Positions 1 to 5,827 of a DNA stretch of 14,948 nucleotides are shown here, piece after piece; within the stretch, counting starts at the first letter, position 1, and the number at the start of each line of letters is the position of its first letter. Position numbers and translations under genes: made by a program. The notes under the pieces were generated by a model. The model was not told the origin of the DNA. It saw only the letters and a list, made by a program, of their open reading frames with translations, and did not search any database. Origin of the DNA: Comamonadaceae bacterium (GTDB lineage Bacteria; Pseudomonadota; Gammaproteobacteria; Burkholderiales; Burkholderiaceae); assembly GCA_947505995.1 (NCBI GenBank), contig CANNNB010000034.1, positions 1 to 14,948 on the forward strand. Direction: 5' to 3'.

Positions 1-339
1 CCTGCTAATCTTCGTGAGTTAATGATTCTTCGAGTTGCTGTTCTAAATAAGGCTAGTTTTGAATTCGAAGCGCATATTCCACACGCATTGAAAGCAGGAG
101 TTTCACAAGCGCAAATTGATGCAACCAAAAATATGCATCTTTCAGATGTGTTCAATGATGAAGAACAACTGGTACTTAAGCTGGCTGACCATATGACCCG
201 CGATGTCCAAGTTCCTGATCTCCTGATGTCAGAAATTACGGCCAAGTATGAGGCGAGCCATGTTGTTGAGTTGGTTGCAACTGTAGCGGCGTACAACATG
301 GTCTCAAGGTTTTTAGTTGCTCTTAATATTTCGCACTGA
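1..339 (+). CDS. Carboxymuconolactone decarboxylase family protein (5' end missing)
   Basis: The frame is already open at base 1 and ends at TGA 337-339, so this is the C-terminal 112 residues of a longer protein; the ATG at 22 is internal. Seen: an opening stretch PANLRELMILRVA followed by a FEFEAHIPHALKAGVSQAQI segment. That pattern of a helix, then (E/W)xxxH, then an AGVSxxQI turn, is typical of the carboxymuconolactone decarboxylase/AhpD-like all-helical fold (PF02627). The family includes decarboxylases of the beta-ketoadipate pathway and many enzymes of unknown reaction. No CxxC pair of the AhpD peroxidase type is visible in this part, which favours a decarboxylase-like or uncharacterised member. 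It lies 10 bases upstream of the next gene, so it probably belongs to the same catabolic operon. The exact reaction is not known. Confidence 0.8.
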   Translation, partial: PANLRELMILRVAVLNKASFEFEAHIPHALKAGVSQAQIDATKNMHLSDVFNDEEQLVLKLADHMTRDVQVPDLLMSEITAKYEASHVVELVATVAAYNMVSRFLVALNISH

Positions 340-349
340 GAGGTGATCC

Positions 350-856
350 GTGCAGCCCATCTTCCTTTTATCGATACCTGCCAATGAGCCATTGGATTTT
401 TTTAAACCTAACGAAATTCAAGGTGTAAATTGGTGGAAATCAATGGATGGCACAACGCGCCGTGCATACTTGTCTGGCGCTCAGCCTCAGCATAATAATG
501 CTGTAGAGCTCCAATTAATCAATGAACTAAAGGGTGTTAATTTCACTCAATCAGGCGATTTTCATTACATTGTCGAAACCGACATACCCGCAAATGCGGA
601 AGCTGACTTCAATGATTGGTACAACAATGAGCACCTACCAGGACTTGCAAGTGTTCCTGGAACCATCTCTGCAAAAAGGTATGTTCGCCAAAGCGGTGCA
701 CCAAAATACATTGCTTGCTATGAACTCGCTTCCCCTCAAGTCATGGAACAAAAGGAATGGCTGGCGGTTCGCAATACAGACTGGAGCTCCAGAATTCGCC
801 CCATGTTTTTGAACACGGTTAGGACACTATTTATCCGGGACCTTGGTATTTCATGA
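350..856 (+). CDS. EthD/DUF4286-like dimeric alpha/beta-barrel protein
   Basis: A 168-residue protein starting at GTG 350, chosen because AGAGG at about 339-343 gives a good ribosome binding site. The C-terminal half (about residues 70-165) resembles one ferredoxin-like module of the dimeric alpha/beta-barrel (EthD/DUF4286) type. It has a beta strand FHYIVETDIP, then the characteristic DWYNNEHLPGL at about 89-99, then a VPGTISAKRY turn and strand. The first 60 residues hold a weaker, possibly degenerate copy of the same module. Relatives are often encoded among aromatic or terpene degradation genes, where some act as small cyclases, decarboxylases or dehydratases and many have no known reaction. 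The gene overlaps the following amidohydrolase by 4 bp (ATGA), which supports translational coupling. No signal peptide is visible, so it is probably cytoplasmic. Confidence 0.65.
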   Translation: MQPIFLLSIPANEPLDFFKPNEIQGVNWWKSMDGTTRRAYLSGAQPQHNNAVELQLINELKGVNFTQSGDFHYIVETDIPANAEADFNDWYNNEHLPGLASVPGTISAKRYVRQSGAPKYIACYELASPQVMEQKEWLAVRNTDWSSRIRPMFLNTVRTLFIRDLGIS

Positions 857-1752
857 CAAACAATAGCTCCAACTTAGAAGAAGTTGTTCAAACTTATTTA
901 GATTCGCCTAGTCTGCCGCATTGGAAGTTGCCAGCTAAATCTTGCGACAGTCATGTTCATGTGTTTGGCCCCAGAAATAGATTTCCGTATTCTCCAAATC
1001 GCAAAAATACTCCTGCTGAAGCGCCAAAAGAAAAATTATTTGAGCTTCATCAAAAAATGGGCATTGAGCGATGCGTCATTGTTCAATCCATTACGCATGG
1101 CACAGACAATTCTGTTGTCGAAGATGCAATTGATGCGGGTGGTGGCCACTATCTTGGTGTTGCTTTAACTGAAGTTGATGTTTCAGACAATGAACTTTCA
1201 AGACTTGCTGGCAAAGGATTCCGCGCAGTACGCTTTCATTTTATGCGGCATATTTCTGGCGGTCATCAAGTCGATGATGTTTTGAAGTTAACCCATCGTT
1301 TGGCTGAGGTTGGCATGCACCTTCAGGTTCATTTTGAAAGTGAATTGGTTCATACAGTGGGCCAGCAGCTGCTCAAAAGTTCGGTGCCCGTTGTGATTGA
1401 CCATATGGGTCGTGTAGACGCTGCCAAGGGTCTTCACCATCAGGACTTCCAAGCGCTTATGAAGTTGTTGGACTCGCCTCATTTCCATGTCAAGGTCAGT
1501 GGCATTGACAGAATTGATTCAGTGGCTGGCCCTGAAAATGGCTATTCAATGGGGATTGAGCTTGCAACAGAATTGGTCAAGCGATTTCCAAGTCAGTGTG
1601 TGTGGGGTTTGGACTGGCCGCATCCTAATCACACCCATGTGCCAAATGATGGTATCTTGATTGATGCTTTGAAGACAATTGCCCCAAGTGCCGAAGCTAT
1701 TGACGCATTGCTTGTTCACAATCCTGAAAAGCTATATAGATTTTCCAAATAA
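853..1752 (+). CDS. Amidohydrolase family 2, LigI-like lactonase
   Basis: A 299-residue cytoplasmic TIM-barrel metal-type hydrolase (PF04909). Visible motifs: CDSHVHVFGP at 31-40 with the HxH pair H34/H36, the RFPYSPNRKNTP segment at 43-54, GIERCVIVQ at 70-78, GTDN at 83-86, RAVRFHF at 124-130, H160, the DHMGRVD loop at 183-189 with H184, KVSGIDR at 214-220, and GLDWPHPN at 252-259 with the likely catalytic Asp254. This series matches 2-pyrone-4,6-dicarboxylate lactonase (LigI) and its close relatives such as D-galactarolactone isomerase. LigI hydrolyses the lactone ring of PDC in lignin-derived aromatic degradation. The overlap with the upstream gene and the carboxymuconolactone-like neighbour fit a lactone or enol-lactone intermediate, but the true substrate is inferred. 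Length is normal for the family. Confidence 0.82.
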   Translation: MTNNSSNLEEVVQTYLDSPSLPHWKLPAKSCDSHVHVFGPRNRFPYSPNRKNTPAEAPKEKLFELHQKMGIERCVIVQSITHGTDNSVVEDAIDAGGGHYLGVALTEVDVSDNELSRLAGKGFRAVRFHFMRHISGGHQVDDVLKLTHRLAEVGMHLQVHFESELVHTVGQQLLKSSVPVVIDHMGRVDAAKGLHHQDFQALMKLLDSPHFHVKVSGIDRIDSVAGPENGYSMGIELATELVKRFPSQCVWGLDWPHPNHTHVPNDGILIDALKTIAPSAEAIDALLVHNPEKLYRFSK

Positions 1753-1756
1753 GGAG
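1751..1756 (+). promoter_or_regulatory. Ribosome binding site that fixes the start of the first Bug-family gene
   Basis: AAGGAG lies 6 bases upstream of ATG 1763. It selects this start over in-frame alternatives further upstream that would overlap the amidohydrolase gene and put a non-signal sequence in front of the export signal. Confidence 0.8.
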
Positions 1757-1762
1757 TTCCAC

Positions 1763-2752
1763 ATGAAATATTTTGATCAATCTCGAAGGCAATTTGGCTC
1801 GCATTGCATATTGGGTTTGGGCTTGCTGAGCACTTTCAATCAAGTTGCGACGGCAGCGACATACCCCTCTAAAGTTGTCCGTGTCGTTGTGCCGTTTCCC
1901 TCTGGTGGCGGAACCGAAGTGATTGGCAGATCACTGATTCAAGCAATGGCTGAAGACCTAGGCCAAGCCATGATCATTGACAATAAACCAGGTGCTGGCA
2001 CTGTGATTGGCTCCGATTTTGTTGCCAAGGCTGGAAATGACGGGCATACCCTTTTGATGACAACCGGTGCCTTGGCCATCAATGCTTCATTGGTAGCGAA
2101 TTTGCCCTACGACACTTTGAGTGACTTTGTTCCGATTGGACGCATATGCAATGGCCCGAATGTCATTGCAGTGCGAGCAGACAGCCCTATCAAGTCGCTG
2201 GCTGATTTGATCAAGACGGCCAAAGAGCGAAAAAATCTTTTGAGCTATGCATCTTCTGGTAACGGGTCGGCAGTGCACTTGGCTGCAGAACTCTTCAAGA
2301 TGATGGCCAAGATCGACATTCAGCATATTCCTTACAAAGGAGGCGGTCCCGCATATACCGACCTTCTAGGCGGACACGTTGACATGGTATTCGCGACGGT
2401 GGGGGGTGTTGGTAAGTTCCTCAAAAATGGTCAAATGCGAGCGATTGCATTGACATCTTCATACCGTGTTAATTCTTATCCTGGTTTGCCCACCATTTCA
2501 GAAACTATTCCTGGTTATGCAGCAGAAGTTTGGTACGGCTTGTTTGCGCCTAAGGGTACGCCACCTGCCATCGTAGAGCGATTGAATTTAGCGCTCTCAA
2601 AGGCCGCAAATCAACCTAAGTACAAAGAAATGTTGATCAATGATGGCCTTACAGTTTCGGTCAATACGCCAGCAGAAATGACCATGTTTTTAAAGTCAGA
2701 AGTTGATCGTTGGCGCTCAGTCGTTGCAAGTCAAAAAATTCAATCTGATTGA
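1763..2752 (+). CDS. Tripartite tricarboxylate transporter substrate-binding protein (Bug/TctC family), copy 1
   Basis: A 329-residue exported periplasmic binding protein (PF03401). The N-terminus carries an SRRQFG sequence at 7-12, then a hydrophobic stretch at 14-25 and a likely cleavage around ATA-A at 29-32. The mature part begins TYPSKVVRVVVPFPSGGGTEVIGR, split here as TYPSKVVRVV and PFPSGGGTEVIGR, which is the classic Bug-family first strand and ligand loop. Later hallmarks are NKPGAGTVIGSDFVAKA at 74-90, IPYKGGGPAYTDLLGGHVD, and GLFAPKGTPPAIVERLN. Bug proteins bind small carboxylates (tricarboxylates, aromatic acids, amides) for a TctAB membrane permease. No TctA or TctB gene is in the window, so it must use a permease encoded elsewhere or act as a sensor component. 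It sits between the lactonase and an SDR gene with 10-bp gaps, implying co-expression. Confidence 0.9.
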   Translation: MKYFDQSRRQFGSHCILGLGLLSTFNQVATAATYPSKVVRVVVPFPSGGGTEVIGRSLIQAMAEDLGQAMIIDNKPGAGTVIGSDFVAKAGNDGHTLLMTTGALAINASLVANLPYDTLSDFVPIGRICNGPNVIAVRADSPIKSLADLIKTAKERKNLLSYASSGNGSAVHLAAELFKMMAKIDIQHIPYKGGGPAYTDLLGGHVDMVFATVGGVGKFLKNGQMRAIALTSSYRVNSYPGLPTISETIPGYAAEVWYGLFAPKGTPPAIVERLNLALSKAANQPKYKEMLINDGLTVSVNTPAEMTMFLKSEVDRWRSVVASQKIQSD

Positions 2753-2762
2753 GGCTACATGT

Positions 2763-3563
2763 ATGAAGAAGTTACGGCTAGAAAACAAAGTTGCCATCAT
2801 TGTTGGAGCGGGTCAGCAGCCAGGTGAGTCAGTGGGTAATGGACGAGCTACTGCTGAGAGGTTTGCGCAAGAGGGAGCGACATTGTTATTGGTAGACATT
2901 CAGCCTGAATGGTTGCAGGATACCCTGCGTGCTGTTAACCAATACGGTGACACAGCTTCTGGTTTGGTGGCTGACATAACGACAGAGGAAGCCTGTCAAA
3001 ATATCATTAAGGTTTGTGTTGAGCGTTATGGCAGAGTCGATATTCTTCACAACAATGTGGGTATGTCAAAAGGAGATACCAAAACTTCTGACATTGATGT
3101 TGACACGTGGGACAAATTGATGGGTTTGAATTTGCGAGGAATGATGATGACTTGCAAGCACGTCATTCCCCAAATGATTTCGCAAAAATCGGGTTGCATC
3201 ATCAATGTGTCTTCAACCGCATCACTGGCTGCACGTCCTACTGTGACTTATAAAACTTCAAAGGCGGGTGTCAATGCATTAACCCAACACATTGCCTCTG
3301 AAAATGCCAAGTTCGGAATACGAGCAAATGCGGTACTTCCTGGCCTTATTGATACGCCCATGGCTATCAACCGACGCGCACAGGAAAGAGGTGTTCCTGC
3401 TGAAACTATTCGTGCTGAGCGCAATGCTTTAGTTCCAATGGGTTTTATGGGTTCGGCTTGGGATGTTGCCAATGCTGCTTTGTTTTTAGCTTCTGACGAA
3501 GCTAGGTATATTTCCGGTGTCCTTTTGCCAGTCGATGGTGGATTATTGGAAAAGCGGGGCTAA
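2763..3563 (+). CDS. SDR-family NAD(P)-dependent oxidoreductase
   Basis: A 266-residue classical short-chain dehydrogenase/reductase. ATG 2763 is chosen because GAGG at 2751-2754 precedes it and the protein then begins KKLRLENKVAIIVGAG as usual. Motifs: glycine-rich cofactor loop spanning residues 15-27 (G15, G17, G21, G25, G27), Asp45 at the end of the second strand (suggests NAD rather than NADP), an NNVG at 97-100 in place of the common NNAG, Ser150/Ser151, Tyr163 and Lys167 of the catalytic YxxxK, and VLPGLIDTPM at 191-200. The cofactor loop is about six residues longer than the usual GxxxGxG. I recall this from an SDR subgroup with a GAGxxPGxxxGNGRA pattern. It probably oxidises an alcohol in the catabolic route; the substrate is not readable from the sequence. 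Confidence 0.88.
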   Translation: MKKLRLENKVAIIVGAGQQPGESVGNGRATAERFAQEGATLLLVDIQPEWLQDTLRAVNQYGDTASGLVADITTEEACQNIIKVCVERYGRVDILHNNVGMSKGDTKTSDIDVDTWDKLMGLNLRGMMMTCKHVIPQMISQKSGCIINVSSTASLAARPTVTYKTSKAGVNALTQHIASENAKFGIRANAVLPGLIDTPMAINRRAQERGVPAETIRAERNALVPMGFMGSAWDVANAALFLASDEARYISGVLLPVDGGLLEKRG

Positions 3564-3647
3564 ATACTTTTGATTTGTAGTAATTTGAAATTTCTCCCAC
3601 ACTTGCTTTCCCACTACTTTAGAACGCTTCTCAAAGGAACATCACGT

Positions 3648-4616
3648 ATGAAAAAGTTAATCATGTTGATGCAGGGCCTTGTTTGGTTGGCGCTGGCCTC
3701 AAGCCCCTTGCACGCAAGTGCACAAGACACTTACCCTGCGCGCCCAATCACACTAATCAACCCTTGGGCTGCAGGCAGTTCCACCGACATCATGGCTCGA
3801 GCCGTGGCCGAACAGTTGTACAAGCAAATGGGACAAAGTGTGGTGGTGGTCTCGCGCGATGGCGGCTCAGGCGTGATTGGCATGACAGCGTTAATGCAAG
3901 CGCCTGCTGATGGCTTGACCCTTGCCTTCACGCCCATGACCCCGGTAACCATTCAGCCGCACCACCTCAAAGACTTAAAGCTCTCCCCTGACACGATTCA
4001 ACCGGTGTGCGGCATTACCGAAAATATTTTGGGCTTATCAGTGCGTTCGGATAGCCCATTCAAATCGCTGCCCGATTTGATTGCTGCGGCCAAAAATAAA
4101 TCATTGTCATATGGCTCGCCTGGCCCTAACTCAGCACCGTTTTTGGCTGTCGATGACCTAGCGCGAAACCAAAAGCTTGACATGGTGCACATCCCCTTCA
4201 AAGGGGATGCCGCGTCCATTCAGGAGCTTTTGGCTGGGCGACTGGACTTTGCCACCAGCATTGCTGCTTCGGCGGCAGCGCAAGTGAAAGCCGGTACTGT
4301 GCGATTACTGGCCGTTGCTTCAGAGCGCAGACACCCTGGCTTTCCCGATGTGCCCACACTCAGGGAGTTCGGCATCGATGTCACCCAACTGTCCTTTGCC
4401 GGCATATTCGCTCCCAAGGGCACACCTCCCCAGGTGCTGGCCAAGCTAGATGCGGCATGTGCCTTGGCTGTTAAATCCGATGCGGTGAAAGAGGCTGCAC
4501 AAAAGAGCAATCAAATTCTGGCCTACCAAGCCATGGTGCAATGGGACAAGCGTGTGCACGATGAGTTTCAGAAACAAGGTGCAGCCTTTCGTGCTGCTGG
4601 TGGTGTTCGTCAATAA
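3648..4616 (+). CDS. Tripartite tricarboxylate transporter substrate-binding protein (Bug/TctC family), copy 2
   Basis: A 322-residue periplasmic binding protein. ATG 3648 follows AAAGGA at 3633-3638 and gives a clean Sec signal peptide: KK at 2-3, hydrophobic core about 4-18 and cleavage after ASA (23-25), leaving QDTYPARPITLINPW. Bug-family features are PITLINPWAAGSSTDIMAR with the ligand loop at 40-51, GGSGVIGMTALMQAPADG at 72-89, VHIPFKGDAASIQELLAGRLD, and GIFAPKGTPPQVLAKLD. It is clearly diverged from the first Bug protein of this window (for instance PWAAGSST versus PFPSGGGT in the ligand loop), so the two probably bind different compounds. An 84-bp gap separates it from the SDR gene, so it may start a second transcription unit or be read through. 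No cognate TctAB permease lies nearby. Confidence 0.9.
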   Translation: MKKLIMLMQGLVWLALASSPLHASAQDTYPARPITLINPWAAGSSTDIMARAVAEQLYKQMGQSVVVVSRDGGSGVIGMTALMQAPADGLTLAFTPMTPVTIQPHHLKDLKLSPDTIQPVCGITENILGLSVRSDSPFKSLPDLIAAAKNKSLSYGSPGPNSAPFLAVDDLARNQKLDMVHIPFKGDAASIQELLAGRLDFATSIAASAAAQVKAGTVRLLAVASERRHPGFPDVPTLREFGIDVTQLSFAGIFAPKGTPPQVLAKLDAACALAVKSDAVKEAAQKSNQILAYQAMVQWDKRVHDEFQKQGAAFRAAGGVRQ

Positions 4617-4630
4617 GCTTAAGGCCTGAC

Positions 4631-5170
4631 ATGACTATTCAACTTGAACCAATTCGTCGTGTTGTCACGCACGACGATGCCCAAGGCCGTTCTCGCATTC
4701 TTGAAGATGGCCCCTCACCAGCGGTGCGGGTCGTACAAGAAAGACCTGGTTACAGGGTGACCAACCTTTGGCGAACGGGCGCAAGTCCTTCGCCCATGAA
4801 AGCACCCGACAGCATTAGCGAGCATGTTGGTGTGTCACCACCGCCTCAAGGAACGGTCTTGCGCATCATTGACATTCCGCCAGAACCCAAAGATCCGCAA
4901 GAACTGCAACGGGCCATGGAAGCAACTTTTTCCAATATGTACCGCGACGCGCACCGAGAGATCAAACCCGGTGAGCACCCGGGCATGCACAGAACCCAAA
5001 CGGTCGACTATGCGCTAATGCTGCAAGGTGAATTGGTCGCCATCATGGATGAAGAAGAAACAGTGCTGCGCGCTGGCGATGTGTTGATCCAACGCGGCAC
5101 CAACCACGCCTGGGCCAATCGCTCGGGGCAACCAGCCCGGATTGCCTTCATCTTGATTGACGCACAGTAA
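4631..5170 (+). CDS. Cupin domain-containing protein
   Basis: A 179-residue protein with a C-terminal single cupin barrel. The conserved cupin pieces are visible: GEHPGMHRTQTVDYALMLQG (about 113-132) as the first cupin motif, with His115 and His119 as possible metal ligands and Tyr/Asp positions where Glu is often found, and VLRAGDVLIQRGTNHAWANR (about 144-163) as the second motif with His158. The first 60 residues form a separate strand-rich region. Similar proteins are found in aromatic and gentisate-type catabolic operons and are often annotated only as cupin 2 (PF07883). It could be an isomerase, a decarboxylase-like enzyme or a ligand-binding protein; no specific reaction can be assigned. 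ATG 4631 follows AAGG at 4621-4624, 14 bp after the second Bug gene. Confidence 0.8.
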   Translation: MTIQLEPIRRVVTHDDAQGRSRILEDGPSPAVRVVQERPGYRVTNLWRTGASPSPMKAPDSISEHVGVSPPPQGTVLRIIDIPPEPKDPQELQRAMEATFSNMYRDAHREIKPGEHPGMHRTQTVDYALMLQGELVAIMDEEETVLRAGDVLIQRGTNHAWANRSGQPARIAFILIDAQ

Positions 5171-5210
5171 CCACGCCCAAAGACTTCACAACTCAAGAAT
5201 AAGGAAAATT

Positions 5211-5603
5211 ATGTTCAGTCACGTAATGGTCGGCACCAATGACCTAGAAGCATCTAGAAAGTTTTATGACGCTGTTTTAAGTACTTTGGGAATTCCGCCT
5301 GGAGTCTTCAACAACGGCACTCGTTATTTCTACCGCACTTCAAAGGGTTCTTTCTCCATCACAAAACCGCTTGATGGACATGCTGCAACGCCAGCCAATG
5401 GTGGAACGATTGGATTCCTAGCAGAGACAGTTGAGCAGGTTCATGCATTTCATGCTGCGGGTATTGCCAATGGTGGAACGACATGCGAAGACCCACCAGG
5501 AACAAGAGAAGGACCATTTGGTGATTTGAACCTAGCCTATCTTCGTGATCCATCTGGCAATAAGATTTGCGCGCTGCATCGACCTCCCAAGGCTGCCAAG
5601 TAA
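5211..5603 (+). CDS. VOC family protein (glyoxalase/bleomycin resistance/dioxygenase fold)
   Basis: A 130-residue single-module vicinal-oxygen-chelate protein (PF00903). ATG 5211 is fixed by AAGGA at 5201-5205. It opens with FSHVMVGTNDLEASRKFYDAV, of which HVMVGTNDLEASRKFYD is the signature first beta-strand and helix of the fold; His4 is the usual first metal ligand position. The end, LNLAYLRDPSGNKICALHRP, is the second conserved strand pair (DPxGNxI) where the Glu ligand of glyoxalases is replaced by Cys/Ala-type residues, so it need not be a classical glyoxalase. VOC proteins include extradiol dioxygenases, lactoylglutathione lyase and fosfomycin-resistance enzymes. Being the last gene before a regulatory gap, it is most likely the 3' member of the catabolic cluster. 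Confidence 0.8.
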   Translation: MFSHVMVGTNDLEASRKFYDAVLSTLGIPPGVFNNGTRYFYRTSKGSFSITKPLDGHAATPANGGTIGFLAETVEQVHAFHAAGIANGGTTCEDPPGTREGPFGDLNLAYLRDPSGNKICALHRPPKAAK

Positions 5604-5614
5604 AACTTGCTAAC

Positions 5615-5654
5615 GCCAAAGAGATCATTGGCTAGTAATCACGATTACTTTGGC
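5615..5654. repeat. Inverted repeat GCCAAAG...CTTTGGC with nested 7-2-7 palindrome
   Basis: GCCAAAG at 5615-5621 is perfectly complementary to CTTTGGC at 5648-5654. Inside it, AGTAATC at 5634-5640 and GATTACT at 5643-5649 form a perfect 7-2-7 inverted repeat around AC. The 3' arms overlap by two bases, so the two stems compete at the edge. It starts 11 bases after the VOC stop codon and its centre lies roughly 120 bp upstream of the predicted operon start site. It may be a weak terminator of the catabolic cluster or a regulator binding site; the sequence alone does not decide. Confidence 0.5.
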
Positions 5655-5668
5655 TTTGAGTAAATTGC

Positions 5669-5697
5669 GCAGACTTGTCTTATGAGGCAAGTTCTGC
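5669..5697 (+). repeat. Bulged hairpin GCAGACTTG / CAAGTTCTGC
   Basis: GCAGACTTG at 5669-5677 pairs with CAAGTTCTGC at 5688-5697 apart from one bulged T, around a 10-base loop. No T-run follows, so it is not a standard intrinsic terminator. It might stabilise the 3' end of the catabolic mRNA. Confidence 0.4.
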
Positions 5698-5717
5698 AGT
5701 CTGATTCATCCCATATA

Positions 5718-5731
5718 TTGATTTAAGTCAA
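5718..5731 (+). promoter_or_regulatory. FNR-type (FNR/ANR/FixK) binding site
   Basis: TTGATTTAAGTCAA matches the FNR consensus TTGAT-N4-ATCAA at 9 of 10 defined positions and is nearly palindromic. FNR-family proteins activate genes when oxygen is absent. The centre (5724.5) lies about 41 bp upstream of the start site expected from the -10-like CACAAT at 5753-5758, the classic spacing for direct activation at a class II promoter. It therefore probably drives the exporter-narXL operon under low oxygen. Confidence 0.75.
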
Positions 5732-5752
5732 TTTCATTCTGAAGCGAAGAAG

Positions 5753-5758
5753 CACAAT
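5753..5758 (+). promoter_or_regulatory. Putative -10 element of the FNR-dependent promoter
   Basis: CACAAT matches TATAAT at four of six positions, including the key second A and last T. Its placement relative to the FNR-type box predicts transcription starting near 5765. No good -35 is visible, as expected where an activator covers that region. Confidence 0.45.
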
Positions 5759-5827
5759 GCCAAGCGGCTTGTGTTGATTGCGAATTTCGTATTTCGAATT
5801 CAAAAGCCACGCCTTTTGAAGGATGAA

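Larger units (their letters stand above)
5604..5827 (+). other. Intergenic regulatory region between the catabolic cluster and the exporter-narXL operon
   Basis: This 224-bp gap has no convincing gene. It contains an inverted repeat with a nested 7-2-7 palindrome (5615-5654), a bulged hairpin (5669-5697), an FNR-type box (5718-5731), a -10-like hexamer (5753-5758) and a ribosome binding site (5817-5822), each described separately. Confidence 0.75.

Noticed and set aside
3570..3583. FNR-like sequence TTGAT-TTGT-AGTAA before the second Bug gene
   Set aside because: The right half matches only 3 of 5 positions, there is no clear -10 at the proper distance, and the region is AT-rich so chance matches are expected.
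5669..5697. Hairpin considered as intrinsic terminator of the catabolic cluster
   Set aside because: A bulged stem with no following T-run; kept only as a possible RNA structure.
5784..5797. Short tandem ATTTCGT-ATTTCGA in the adaptor leader
   Set aside because: Only two copies of a 6-base unit in an AT-rich leader; not distinguishable from chance.
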